Under the pieces are notes generated by a model. That model was not told where the DNA came from, did no database searches, and saw only the letters and a program-made list of their open reading frames with translations. From Candidatus Nomurabacteria bacterium (GTDB lineage Bacteria; Patescibacteriota; Minisyncoccia; Phycocordibacterales; UBA10002), in contig CALRDB010000001.1 of the NCBI GenBank assembly GCA_943354745.1, positions 21,472 through 85,471 on the forward strand: a stretch of 64,000 bases of DNA. The letters run 5' to 3'. The position numbers and the translations under genes are program-made. The number at the start of each line of letters is the position of its first letter. Positions within the stretch are counted from its first letter, which is position 1. Positions 1-8,659 of this stretch are shown here, piece after piece.

Positions 1-376
1 GTAGAAGAGCAATGCTATTTGCAGTTCGTTTCCATGCAGGCAACAGTTGAAGTGAAATACGATAGGCGAGTAGTGGGATAAGACCGCCAAGGATAATCTG
101 CGCAAAGAGGGCGATGTAGTAGTTTTTGAAAATAAGGACAAACGCTGCTAAGAAAAGCGGATAAAAAGGGGTCCGTACGGATCCTGGAATAAAAGGTGGT
201 TGTACTGCGTGTGAGAACCCGTTACCTAACAATAAATTTTCTGCGATCTCATAATATCCATCAAGATGGGGAATAGGCATGACAGACTTCTGGTCTGACT
301 GCATAAGTAATACATAAAAAAAGAGCAACCGTGCTAGAACGGCAAGAGAAAAAAACAACCACATTTTACGGGACAT
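1..376 (-). CDS. Membrane glycosyltransferase, ArnT/PMT-like (GT-C fold), N-terminal part only
   Basis: The gene enters from the left edge, so only the first 125 codons are present (ATG at 376-374). A hydrophobic first helix (about residues 5-24) is followed by an extracytoplasmic loop with LDGYYEIAENLL, a glycine-rich stretch and RTPFYPLFLA, then further hydrophobic segments. The Asp before the YxxIA stretch and the R-T-P-x-Y-P motif are typical of GT-C polyprenyl-phosphate-sugar transferases of the ArnT/dolichyl-phosphate-mannose type. Such enzymes use a lipid-linked sugar on the outer face of the membrane. The divergent GT2 gene at 418 could make that lipid-linked donor. Acceptor and sugar are unknown. 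Confidence 0.75.
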   Translation of the reverse strand, partial: MSRKMWLFFSLAVLARLLFFYVLLMQSDQKSVMPIPHLDGYYEIAENLLLGNGFSHAVQPPFIPGSVRTPFYPLFLAAFVLIFKNYYIALFAQIILGGLIPLLAYRISLQLLPAWKRTANSIALL

Positions 377-382
377 AATATG

Positions 383-411
383 TTTACTTTTATTTTAAGA
401 GACACTATAAT
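383..411 (+). promoter_or_regulatory. Sigma70-type promoter for the GT2 gene, leaderless
   Basis: TTTACT (383-388), a 17-base spacer and TATAAT (406-411) stand 6 bases before the ATG at 418. Transcription would start at or next to the start codon, so the mRNA would have no ribosome-binding site. Confidence 0.6.
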
Positions 412-417
412 CACTCA

Positions 418-1188
418 ATGTCATTTTTTGGCGGAAAACCGAAGATCATAGGAATGATTCCTGCGTACAACTGCGCGCATCTCCTTAAGAAGGCGTATGA
501 GCAAGTCCCGAAAGAATACTTTGATGATATCATTGTGGTTGATGATGGGTCAACGGACGAAACACTCACTGTCGCTAAAACTCTCGGTGTAAAAGTGTTT
601 ACACATCCGCACGCAGGCTATGGGGGGAATATTAAGTATGCTATCAAGCAAGCTCTCTCACTCGGAGCAGAGTATATGATTGAGATTCACGGAGACGGGC
701 AGTATGACCCTGCCAACATCCCGGAGGCCATAAAAAAGATACACACAGGTAACTACGATTTTCTTCTTGGTTCCCGTTTTACCTCACTCCTTCAGCCACT
801 TCGCGACAGGATGTCACTTGTTCGGTATGTAGCAAATCTAGGCATGAGTTTTATTGATCGTCTGGTGTTACGTCTTCCACTTTCCGAGTTTCATCAAGGA
901 TTTCGTGTTTACTCGAGGAATCTTATCGAGTCAGTCGGTCTCGATCACACCAGCGATGATCATCTGTTCAGCTTTCAGATTATCGCGAAAGCCGCATTTG
1001 CACGAATGCGAGTGGGGGAGATATCTGTTAGGTGTAACTACGCCGAGGAACATACGTCTATAAATCTACGACGATCAGTTGTGTACGCAATACTTACCTT
1101 TGGCGTTCTTCTGCAGTACATTCTTGCTATGGTTGGATTTCACTCGCTGCTTTTTCGGAAAGAGAGCAAGAATCGCATCACTGCATAG
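418..1188 (+). CDS. Family 2 glycosyltransferase, polyprenyl-phosphate sugar synthase type
   Basis: This 256-residue GT-A enzyme has the GT2 start PAYN (15-18), VDDGSTD (41-47) for nucleotide binding and HGDGQYDP (91-98) as the DxD-type metal site. A single hydrophobic stretch lies near the C-terminus (about 221-246). The arrangement matches dolichyl/undecaprenyl-phosphate mannose or glucose synthases, which load a sugar from an NDP donor onto a lipid phosphate at the inner membrane face. It is divergent from the GT-C gene at 376, which uses that kind of donor. A methyltransferase follows after 3 bases. The exact sugar cannot be read from the sequence. Confidence 0.82.
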   Translation: MSFFGGKPKIIGMIPAYNCAHLLKKAYEQVPKEYFDDIIVVDDGSTDETLTVAKTLGVKVFTHPHAGYGGNIKYAIKQALSLGAEYMIEIHGDGQYDPANIPEAIKKIHTGNYDFLLGSRFTSLLQPLRDRMSLVRYVANLGMSFIDRLVLRLPLSEFHQGFRVYSRNLIESVGLDHTSDDHLFSFQIIAKAAFARMRVGEISVRCNYAEEHTSINLRRSVVYAILTFGVLLQYILAMVGFHSLLFRKESKNRITA

Positions 1189-1191
1189 TGT

Positions 1192-2445
1192 ATGAGAATC
1201 AAAAGTAGTCACATAACACACCGATCAACGTGTAGAATTTGCGGAGGCATGAAACTTTCTCGAATTCTTTCGCTCGGTCCGACACCGCTTGCAAACGCGT
1301 TTCTCCTCGAACATGAGCGGCACCTTCCTGAATCGTATTTCCCTCTTGATGTGTACGTGTGTAAAGCATGCAGTCTTGTGCAACTTATCGATGTTGTTGA
1401 CCCACGTATTTTGTTTAAGGATTATGTGTACGTGTCCTCGACGTCTCCCGTCTTTGTAGCGCATTTCGATACGTTTGCTCGACAGGTCTTTGATAGATTC
1501 CATCTCTCAGCACGTTCGCTCGTTATTGATATCGGCTCAAATGACGGCATACTCCTCAGGCCCTTTAAACAACTTGGTGCTCGTGTACTCGGAGTAGAAC
1601 CGGATCGTTCGATTGGAACGATAGCGCGGAAAGCGGGAGTAACAACCATCTCCGAATTTTTCAGTCTTATTGTCGCAAGGAAAATTCTGAAGAAGTATGG
1701 TGAAGCTTCTATTGTTACGGCAACCAATGTCTTTGCGCATGTTGATGACATTCACGGTTTGGTGAAAGGTGTCAAGCATCTCTTAACGAAAAATGGTGTA
1801 TTTATCATAGAAGTGCCGTATCTGGTGGATTTTCTTGAGAAGAACCTTTTTGACACGGTCTATCACGAGCATCTGTCCTATTTTAGTGTGACCGCACTAC
1901 ACTATTTTTTTGAGCAGTTGGGGATGGCTATCATTGATGTAGAGCGAGTCGCAACTCACGGCGGATCGCTTCGTGTCTTTATTGCTCGAGCAGGATCAAC
2001 CCACAAGAAAGAATCTTCGGTACAGTCGTTTCTCACGAGCGAAAAAAAGATAGGACTACAAGAGGAAAAAATATACCACGAATATAAAAAGAAAATTGAG
2101 CGAAATAAGGTTACACTACATACGTTACTTTCGAAGTTAAAAGAGAAAGGTAACAGTATTGCGGGATATGGGGCTCCGGCGAAAGGGAATACGTTACTCA
2201 ACTTTTTTGGAGTAGGGGATGAACTACTCAGTTATATCGTAGATGATAGCCATCATAAACAAGGGCGATATACTCCTGGGAAGCGAATACCGGTTGTATC
2301 GAGTGAAAAACTGAAGACACATCCCCCTGACTACCTCCTTATTATTGCGTGGAACTTTGCAGAGTCAATAATGAAGAAAAACGAAGAGTTCAGAAGGCAT
2401 GGCGGGAAGTTTATAATACCCGTTCCTTCGCCCAAAATTATATGA
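1192..2445 (+). CDS. NDP-sugar C-methyltransferase (TylCIII/NovU-like)
   Basis: The 417-residue protein has the three parts of the sugar C-methyltransferase family. An N-terminal zinc-binding domain has Cys pairs at 14/17 and 57/60 and the signature SLGPTPLANAF. A class I SAM domain has VIDIGSNDG near 110-118 and VTATNVFAHVDD. The C-terminal domain contains GYGAPAKGNTLLNFF and IVDDS. Family members add a methyl carbon to keto-deoxysugar nucleotides, typically at C3 or C5. It starts 3 bases after the GT2 gene and is probably co-transcribed. It implies a branched-chain deoxysugar in the glycan. Confidence 0.85.
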   Translation: MRIKSSHITHRSTCRICGGMKLSRILSLGPTPLANAFLLEHERHLPESYFPLDVYVCKACSLVQLIDVVDPRILFKDYVYVSSTSPVFVAHFDTFARQVFDRFHLSARSLVIDIGSNDGILLRPFKQLGARVLGVEPDRSIGTIARKAGVTTISEFFSLIVARKILKKYGEASIVTATNVFAHVDDIHGLVKGVKHLLTKNGVFIIEVPYLVDFLEKNLFDTVYHEHLSYFSVTALHYFFEQLGMAIIDVERVATHGGSLRVFIARAGSTHKKESSVQSFLTSEKKIGLQEEKIYHEYKKKIERNKVTLHTLLSKLKEKGNSIAGYGAPAKGNTLLNFFGVGDELLSYIVDDSHHKQGRYTPGKRIPVVSSEKLKTHPPDYLLIIAWNFAESIMKKNEEFRRHGGKFIIPVPSPKII

Positions 2446-2550
2446 TATGTTTGTCCCAAACGTTACTTTTTGTTATAGACGCAAGGGAAAATAGCTAGGC
2501 GGGAAAAGCGAATAAACGGAAAAGTACATGATACTGTTTACAGTAACCAT

Positions 2551-3627
2551 ATGAAATCAACCATTATTCAGGAAGATATCGAGACCATCGCGCAATCGCT
2601 TGGGCGTGAGATTCGGGCGTTGGAGGGTAAGACCATACTTATTTCAGGGAGTTCAGGATTTCTTGGTAGCTATTTTTCCGTTCTGCTCCAATATCTTAAT
2701 AAGACAGTATTTAAGAAACCGTGTTCTGTTATTGCCTTGGATAATCAAATCACAGGCATTTTGGCTAATGCGCTTGGAGATATAACCGACAAGCATTTTT
2801 CAATCAAAAAATTTGACATCTGCACCCCGATTTCAATTCAAGGTCCTATTGACTATATTATCCATTTGGCAGGGATTGCGTCGCCTGTCTACTATATGAA
2901 ATTTCCACTGGAAACAATAAAGACCGCAACTATAGGCACGCAAAATCTTCTCGAGTTGGCTAGACTCAAGAAAGTAAAGAAATTTCTCTTTTTTAGTTCA
3001 AGCGAAATTTACGGCGATCCAACGCCGGATGCCGTGCCAACTAAGGAAAGCTATAAAGGTAATGTTTCTTCAATCGGTCCGAGAGCGTGTTATGACGAAT
3101 CTAAACGTCTTGGTGAGACCTTTTGCACGGTGTATCACACTTTATACAACGTACCGTCTCAAATCGTTCGGCCATTTAATGTGTATGGACCAGGTATGAA
3201 GGCTGACGATCGGCGTGTAATTCCACAATTTCTATCCTGTGCTTTTGACGGAAAACCGCTTCCTGTTCACGGTAATGGACTGCACACTAGAAGTTACTGC
3301 TATATAACTGATGCTATCGTCGGGTTTCTTAAGGTGCTCCTTTCGAAAGACAGTGGTGAAGTCTACAATATTGGCAATCATAAAAGTGAAACAGATCTGG
3401 TCAGTTTGGCGAAGCTGGTAATCGAACTTACCAAACAACCGGTTACTATCGCTAAAATACCGTATCCTCCCGAGTACCCCGCGGATGAACCAAGTCGTCG
3501 TTGTCCAAATATCGGAAAAGCAATGCGGAATTTGGCGTTTGTACCAAAAGTAAATCTCCGCACGGGCCTCAAACGAGTAATTGCTTGTCGAGTGATGCCA
3601 CATGCTCCGTTACTTCCGAAGAAATAA
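2551..3627 (+). CDS. NAD-dependent sugar-nucleotide epimerase/dehydratase, UDP-glucuronate decarboxylase-like
   Basis: This 358-residue extended SDR has the Rossmann motif GSSGFLG (33-39) and the catalytic Tyr181-x3-Lys185 in YDESK, with SSSEIYGDP before it. The segment around YDESKRLGE and the RPFNVYGPGM region resemble UDP-xylose synthase and dTDP-glucose 4,6-dehydratase relatives. Its role would be to form a 4-keto or decarboxylated sugar nucleotide for the neighbouring transferases and methyltransferases. About 30 residues precede the Rossmann fold, longer than usual. The substrate is uncertain between UDP-glucuronate and an NDP-hexose. Confidence 0.75.
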   Translation: MKSTIIQEDIETIAQSLGREIRALEGKTILISGSSGFLGSYFSVLLQYLNKTVFKKPCSVIALDNQITGILANALGDITDKHFSIKKFDICTPISIQGPIDYIIHLAGIASPVYYMKFPLETIKTATIGTQNLLELARLKKVKKFLFFSSSEIYGDPTPDAVPTKESYKGNVSSIGPRACYDESKRLGETFCTVYHTLYNVPSQIVRPFNVYGPGMKADDRRVIPQFLSCAFDGKPLPVHGNGLHTRSYCYITDAIVGFLKVLLSKDSGEVYNIGNHKSETDLVSLAKLVIELTKQPVTIAKIPYPPEYPADEPSRRCPNIGKAMRNLAFVPKVNLRTGLKRVIACRVMPHAPLLPKK

Positions 3628-3698
3628 AACATAAATACCAAGTTCTTGTATCTAATTACTCTTAGTTTACTTCTAGTTTTCCACACACTTTTTGTTAT

Positions 3699-4439
3699 AT
3701 GGGAAAATGGCCCAAATACATTCCTCCTCTCACTGCAGAGCAGAAAGAGATTAGTAATGACTTCATGAAATATTGGCATGAAGTCCTTCCTAGTAGATTT
3801 GGGATTATAGAAAAGTTTAATCAAGGCTTTCCCGTGTGGAATACCAAAAATTTCACGACAACATTAGAAATTGGAGGCGGACTAGGAGAACACCTCTTGT
3901 ACGAGAAACTTTCTCCTTTACAAGAGCAAAATTATTATGCTATGGATATTCGGGAAAACATGGCAACAGAGATTCGACGTCGGTTTCCCTTGGTAAAGAC
4001 TATTGTCGGAGATTGTCAGAAAAAGCAAGATTTTCCTGATAAATTTTTTGATCGAATACTCGCCATTCATGTCTTGGAACATCTTCCAGACCTTCCTCAA
4101 TGTTTGAAAGAAATGCACCGACTACTGTGTAAGGACGGTACGTTTCTTGTGGTAATTCCAACAGAGGGAAGTCTGGCATACTCTCTTGCGCGTAAGGTTT
4201 CTGCCGAGCGTATTTATCGTAAACGGTACAAAGGAACTAACTATCCTGCCTATACGTGGTTTTATACCAGGGAGCACATAAACTTCCCCTCAGAGATCTT
4301 TAAAGAGTTGGCTTTATATTTTGAAATTGAAAAATCATCATACTTTCCGTTTCGGGTCCCGTTGTTGTTTTGCAATTTAGCGGTAGGTCTTGTGCTTAAA
4401 CCGAAAGTAATAAAAGAAGATGAGATGGTTGACAAATAA
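3699..4439 (+). CDS. Class I SAM-dependent methyltransferase
   Basis: A 246-residue protein with the SAM-binding loop EIGGGLGEHLL near residue 56 and the post-motif HVLEHLPDLPQCLKEMHRLL (Methyltransf_11 type). It sits between a sugar-nucleotide dehydratase and a lipid-phosphate glycosyltransferase, so an O-methylation of a glycan sugar is the likely job. No feature identifies the acceptor. The gene is more AT-rich than the heptose block downstream. Confidence 0.75.
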   Translation: MGKWPKYIPPLTAEQKEISNDFMKYWHEVLPSRFGIIEKFNQGFPVWNTKNFTTTLEIGGGLGEHLLYEKLSPLQEQNYYAMDIRENMATEIRRRFPLVKTIVGDCQKKQDFPDKFFDRILAIHVLEHLPDLPQCLKEMHRLLCKDGTFLVVIPTEGSLAYSLARKVSAERIYRKRYKGTNYPAYTWFYTREHINFPSEIFKELALYFEIEKSSYFPFRVPLLFCNLAVGLVLKPKVIKEDEMVDK

Positions 4440-4456
4440 TCTCTTAATGGTTCAGT

Positions 4457-4485
4457 TTGATTTGTCTGACAAAAAAGGTTAAAAT
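4457..4485 (+). promoter_or_regulatory. Sigma70-type promoter, leaderless, for the GT2 gene at 4492
   Basis: TTGATT (4457-4462), a 17-base spacer and TAAAAT (4480-4485) stand 6 bases before the ATG at 4492. The geometry repeats that at 418 and 5468. Confidence 0.55.
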
Positions 4486-4491
4486 CGCAAC

Positions 4492-5418
4492 ATGATTTCC
4501 GTAGTATTCCCAGCCTATAATGAAGAAAAAAATTTAGCTGAATTACATCGGCGGTTGCTTGTGGTACTTAAAGCCATGAACGAACCCTTTGAAATTATAG
4601 CAGTCAATAACGCTTCGACTGATGGAACGCTTTCGGAGCTAAAAAAATTATCGCCTGTTAAGATCATTACGATTGCGTATAATATTGGTCAAACGGCAGG
4701 TCTTGATGCAGGGATTCATGATGCAGAAGGGGAGGTGATTATTACCTTAGACGCTGATCTTCAGAATGACCCCGCTGATATTCCTTTGCTTGTTGCAAAA
4801 ATAAGGGATGGGTATGATGTTGTGTCAGGGTGGCGACAAGACCGACAAGATTCAATGGGTCGACGTATACTCTCGCGCCTCGCAAATTGGCTTACGTCTC
4901 GTGTAACGGGATTATACCTGCATGACTCCGCTTGTGCATTGAAGGCTTACCGAAAGGAAATGATTTCACCAATTCATCTTTACGGTGAAATGCATGTCTT
5001 CTTGCCGGCTCTGCTTTTTATGCGTGGGGCGAAAGTAGCTGAAGTTCCTGTACGTCATCATGCAAGGAAGTTTGGCATATCCAAACATTATTTCTTTAAG
5101 GCAGTCAAAGATATCTTTGATTTATTAACTATTAAATTTTTGAGTGGATTGTCCGGTCGTCCTTTGGTTTTTTTTGGCGGGATTGGAGTCGTATCGGCAC
5201 TTCTCGGATGTCTTTCAGCTATCGTTGCGATCTATCTTAGATTGGCCGGCATCTTGCATCTTGGTCAAACACCCCTCCCCATTTTTGCCGTCTTTCTTGT
5301 TTTGGCTGGTATCTTGTTCTTTATGATGGGTTTCCTTGCGGAGCTCATGCTTCGAGTATATTTTGAGACAAATCAAAAAACTCCTTATACTATCTCTGAA
5401 CGTATTGAGATAAAGTGA
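4492..5418 (+). CDS. Family 2 glycosyltransferase with two C-terminal membrane helices (GtrB/ArnC/DPM1-like)
   Basis: The 308-residue protein begins with VVFPAYNEEKN. It carries a VNNASTDGT nucleotide-binding stretch and TLDADLQNDP as the DxD region. Two long hydrophobic segments follow, about residues 225-253 and 263-292. This is the layout of undecaprenyl-phosphate glucosyl/Ara4FN/GlcNAc transferases, which attach a sugar to the lipid carrier for later use outside the membrane. It is a second such enzyme in the locus besides the one at 418, and it has its own predicted promoter. Sugar specificity is unknown. Confidence 0.85.
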   Translation: MISVVFPAYNEEKNLAELHRRLLVVLKAMNEPFEIIAVNNASTDGTLSELKKLSPVKIITIAYNIGQTAGLDAGIHDAEGEVIITLDADLQNDPADIPLLVAKIRDGYDVVSGWRQDRQDSMGRRILSRLANWLTSRVTGLYLHDSACALKAYRKEMISPIHLYGEMHVFLPALLFMRGAKVAEVPVRHHARKFGISKHYFFKAVKDIFDLLTIKFLSGLSGRPLVFFGGIGVVSALLGCLSAIVAIYLRLAGILHLGQTPLPIFAVFLVLAGILFFMMGFLAELMLRVYFETNQKTPYTISERIEIK

Positions 5419-5432
5419 AATTTCTTTGTAGC

Positions 5433-5461
5433 TTGCTGTAATCTATTTTTTGTTGTATAAA
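5433..5461 (+). promoter_or_regulatory. Sigma70-type promoter, leaderless, for the heptose kinase operon
   Basis: TTGCTG (5433-5438), a 17-base spacer and TATAAA (5456-5461) stand 6 bases before the ATG at 5468. It would drive the operon from the kinase onward. Confidence 0.6.
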
Positions 5462-5467
5462 TAGGTC

Positions 5468-6475
5468 ATGATTTTAACCCGAACACCATTTCGTCTGCCA
5501 CTTGGCGGAGGCTCGACCGATTTACCCGCGTACTTCGAAAAGCACGGGGGTTTTATTTTTGCCGTTGCCATTAATCTCTATATGTATATAGGAGTAAATC
5601 GTCCTCCAGTAGATGATTTAATTCGTCTAAAATATCGGGATAGTGAAGAAGTCTTCAGCATCAATGATCTTAAGCATAGTATTGCCAAAGCAGCGCTTAA
5701 ACGGACAGGCATTGACCGTATGGTTGAAATTTCCTCAAAGGCCGATGTTTCTGATGGTACCGGCATGGGCAGTTCGGCAAGTTATCTCATCGGACTTCTT
5801 AATGCTCTGCATACCATAAAAGGGGAGAACATATCACGAAGACATCTTGCCGAGGAAGCCTATGAGATCGCTACTCACGATCTCGGTCTCCCAGATGGTA
5901 AACAAGATTTCTACCTTGCTTCTTTTGGAAACTTTTGTGTACTCGACATTGCGCGAAACGGGTCAGTAACCGTCTCAAACGCGAACATTTCAAAGGCAGT
6001 CCAGACCGAATTTGAAAAACGTACCCTTCTCTTTTATACCGGAGTACGCCGATCGAGTACAGAACTTCTTAAGGATCAAGAAAAGAAACTCCGGAATAAT
6101 AAAAAAGATGCTGTGGAGTTAAAGCATGAGACAAAACGTATCGGCAAAACTATTTTAGACGTATTTGAATCAGGAAGACTCAATGAGTTCGGCCGTCTTC
6201 TTGATGAGCATTGGAAACTTAAGAGAAAAATGTCTGCAAAGATGAGTACCGATAAGTTTGATGCACTCTATGAAAAAGCAAAAAAGGCGGGAGTGCTTGG
6301 GGGAAAGATTGTTGGCGCCGGAGGCGGAGGATTTTTTATGGTATTTTGCAAAGACGGAAAACAAAACGCGGTCCGGAAAGTTTTTAAGAAGGAAGGAATG
6401 CGTGAGGTGTCATTTTCGGTAGATTCTGCAGGTACGCAGGTGTTGGTTAATAAACCTCGGTCACACACTCTGTAA
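5468..6475 (+). CDS. hddA: GHMP-family sugar kinase, D-glycero-D-manno-heptose 7-phosphate kinase-like
   Basis: The 335-residue protein opens with RTPFRLPLGGGSTDLP and the AVAINLYMYI stretch typical of HddA-type GHMP kinases. It has the ATP loop DGTGMGSSASYLIGLLNAL near residue 97 and the C-terminal GAGGGGFFMVF motif. HddA phosphorylates heptose 7-phosphate at C1 on the way to GDP-D-glycero-alpha-D-manno-heptose. Companions for this route lie nearby: GmhB-like phosphatase (11481), HddC-like nucleotidyltransferase (9650), GmhA-like isomerase (13520) and a transaldolase (12127). L-fucose kinase-like GHMP enzymes look similar, so the assignment leans on context. Confidence 0.78.
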   Translation: MILTRTPFRLPLGGGSTDLPAYFEKHGGFIFAVAINLYMYIGVNRPPVDDLIRLKYRDSEEVFSINDLKHSIAKAALKRTGIDRMVEISSKADVSDGTGMGSSASYLIGLLNALHTIKGENISRRHLAEEAYEIATHDLGLPDGKQDFYLASFGNFCVLDIARNGSVTVSNANISKAVQTEFEKRTLLFYTGVRRSSTELLKDQEKKLRNNKKDAVELKHETKRIGKTILDVFESGRLNEFGRLLDEHWKLKRKMSAKMSTDKFDALYEKAKKAGVLGGKIVGAGGGGFFMVFCKDGKQNAVRKVFKKEGMREVSFSVDSAGTQVLVNKPRSHTL

Positions 6476-6479
6476 TATA

Positions 6480-7811
6480 ATGTCTAAGAAACCACTTACC
6501 ATTGGCGTGGTCGGACTCTGGCACCTCGGAAGCGTCTACGCTGCCGGTCTTGCCGAGCTTGGTCACCAGGTAGTTGGCTTCGATTCCGATGGTTCGGTTG
6601 TAAAGAAGTTTGCGAAAGGGATTCTTCCGGTTAGTGAAGAAGGTCTAAGTCAGTTAACATTGAAGAATATTAAGGCGGGAAGACTTGAGTTTACGAACAG
6701 TCTTCAAAAGCTTGCGTTATGTGATATTGTTTGGATTACAATTGACACTCCTTGCGATACGCATAACCTTCCCAATACATCTTCTATTTTGAAACTCCTC
6801 TCTTCTCTCGCACCGCTGCTAAGTAATGATGTTTCTATAATTGTTTCGAGTCAGGTCCCAGTAGGAAGCGGGGACATGCTTCGCCTCCGTATTCAAAAAG
6901 CAAATCCAACACTTCGTTTTTCGTATAGCTATCAACCGGAGAATTTACAACTTGGGAAAGCGCGGCACAGTTTTTTTCACCCTGCGCGCATTGTGGTAGG
7001 AGTTGAAACGAAAGAAACGGAAGCACTTTTCGAAAGTATTTTTAGGAACGTTGATGCTCCAAAGCTCTATATGAGTGTTCCTTCTGCGGAGATGGTAAAG
7101 CACGCGGTAAATGCATTTCTCGCCACTTCACTTAGTTTCATCTATGACATATCTGACATGTGCGAGGTTTTCGGCGCGGACGTGCTTCGTGTTTCCGAAG
7201 CATTGAAGAGTGATTTACGTATTGGGAAGTCCGCCTACCTTGATTCTAGTATTGGATTCTCCGGCGCGACGCTTGGTCGCGATCTCTCGGTACTTGTCGA
7301 TAGGTCAAGAGAAAAGAACGTACTACTCCCGGTTATTGCTGGAGCCCGGCTTAAAAATGAAAAACGTTGGCAGATGGCACTACCCATTCTTAAAAAAGAG
7401 CTCGGAGATTTGTCTAAGGTAACTATCGGTTTTCTTGGGATTGCGTACAAGCCGGGGACGTCTACCGTGCGGGATTCGCTCTCGCTCAAACTTATGCGTA
7501 CACTCTCACCTCTCGCTAAGGAAATATGTGCGCATGATCCTTTGGTTCCTAAAGAGGCGGTTCTTGCCGCGGGTCCCTATCGGTTCTGCTCCGACCCCTA
7601 CAAGCTCGCACAAGGCTCATCGGCGCTTATCCTCATGACCGCCTGGCCAGAGTATAGTAAGCTTGATTTTAAGAGGATTAGGCAGAGCATGAAAGGCCCA
7701 AAGCTTTTCTTTGACGCCAAAAATGCGCTCTGGCAAGAAGAGGCTCGCATAACCGCAGCTGGCCTTCGCTACATCGGCATCGGCCGTGGACGTACTAAGG
7801 TAACATCATGA
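6480..7811 (+). CDS. UDP-glucose/GDP-mannose dehydrogenase family protein lacking the catalytic cysteine
   Basis: The 443-residue protein has all three domains of nucleotide-sugar dehydrogenases. The N-terminal Rossmann fold has GVVGLWHLGSVYA, the central helix has AEMVKHAVNAFLAT, and the C-terminal domain has FLGIAYKPGTSTVRDS. The family's active-site segment, normally GFGGSCFPKD, reads GFSGATLGRD here. Cys is Thr264 and the Lys of PKD is Arg267, while Asp268 is kept. The cysteine forms the thiohemiacetal needed to oxidise an alcohol to an acid, so oxidation to a uronate is unlikely. It may catalyse a two-electron oxidation or another redox step. It overlaps the next gene by 4 bases. Confidence 0.8.
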   Translation: MSKKPLTIGVVGLWHLGSVYAAGLAELGHQVVGFDSDGSVVKKFAKGILPVSEEGLSQLTLKNIKAGRLEFTNSLQKLALCDIVWITIDTPCDTHNLPNTSSILKLLSSLAPLLSNDVSIIVSSQVPVGSGDMLRLRIQKANPTLRFSYSYQPENLQLGKARHSFFHPARIVVGVETKETEALFESIFRNVDAPKLYMSVPSAEMVKHAVNAFLATSLSFIYDISDMCEVFGADVLRVSEALKSDLRIGKSAYLDSSIGFSGATLGRDLSVLVDRSREKNVLLPVIAGARLKNEKRWQMALPILKKELGDLSKVTIGFLGIAYKPGTSTVRDSLSLKLMRTLSPLAKEICAHDPLVPKEAVLAAGPYRFCSDPYKLAQGSSALILMTAWPEYSKLDFKRIRQSMKGPKLFFDAKNALWQEEARITAAGLRYIGIGRGRTKVTS

Positions 7812-8659
7812 GACGTGCACCTATACATGTCGTCATAACGGGAGGGACCGGAGGAATAGGTAAAGCTATTGCCTCGCGTTTTTTGCGTGAGGGTGCGGAG
7901 GTGCTCGTGGTCGCGAGGAGTGCGGGAGAACTTGAGGCGATACGGCAAGAATTTTCAACGTATGGCAGTGCGCTTACTACGGCAATGTGTGATGTATCAA
8001 AGGCAGAGGAGGTACGTTTGCTCGGAGAAAAGATACAGGAGCGCTTCGGAGAGAAGGTCGATGTGCTCATAAATGCGGCGGGAATTTACGGTCCGAAAGA
8101 CCTCCTGGAAAATACCGATGAAGAAGCGTGGAAGGAAACCCTTTTGGTGAATCTCTACGGTACAATGCTTATGACGCGGCTGGTGTTGCCGTCAATGAAG
8201 AAACAAAAAACCGGCACTATTATTAATTTCTCCGGTGGCGGAGAGGGAGCGTTCCCACGTTTTAGTGCGTACGCAGCGTCAAAAGGTGGCATTATCCGTT
8301 TCACCGAAAGTGTTGCGGAAGAGGTGCGGGACTTCGATATTTGTATTAACGCCATCGCTCCCGGAGCGGTAAATTCGGGTCTACTCGATGAGGCAATCGG
8401 GGCAGGTCCAGAGAAGGTTGGTGACGCAACCTATCTTAAATTACTTACACAGAAGAAAGAGGGAGGTGTATCTCCCGACCTCGCCGCAGAACTTTGTGTT
8501 TTTCTCGCGCGCGACACGTCAGGTGTTACTGGTCGGGTACTGAGTGCCGTGTGGGACAAACAGAGCAGTATTCTGAAACACTCCGCCGAAATTATGAACA
8601 CAGACATCTATACCTATCGGCGAATTAAACCTCAAGACCGTGGTTATGACTGGAAATAA
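7808..8659 (+). CDS. Short-chain dehydrogenase/reductase
   Basis: A 283-residue classical SDR with the cofactor motif TGGTGGIG near residues 11-18, NAAG after strand 4 and the catalytic YAASK. It starts within the stop of the preceding dehydrogenase (ATGA overlap) and overlaps the following Gfo/Idh/MocA gene, so the three redox proteins are translationally coupled. With the cysteine-less dehydrogenase upstream it could carry out a stereochemical inversion at one carbon of a sugar through a keto intermediate. That role is inferred from context only. Confidence 0.8.
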   Translation: MRRAPIHVVITGGTGGIGKAIASRFLREGAEVLVVARSAGELEAIRQEFSTYGSALTTAMCDVSKAEEVRLLGEKIQERFGEKVDVLINAAGIYGPKDLLENTDEEAWKETLLVNLYGTMLMTRLVLPSMKKQKTGTIINFSGGGEGAFPRFSAYAASKGGIIRFTESVAEEVRDFDICINAIAPGAVNSGLLDEAIGAGPEKVGDATYLKLLTQKKEGGVSPDLAAELCVFLARDTSGVTGRVLSAVWDKQSSILKHSAEIMNTDIYTYRRIKPQDRGYDWK

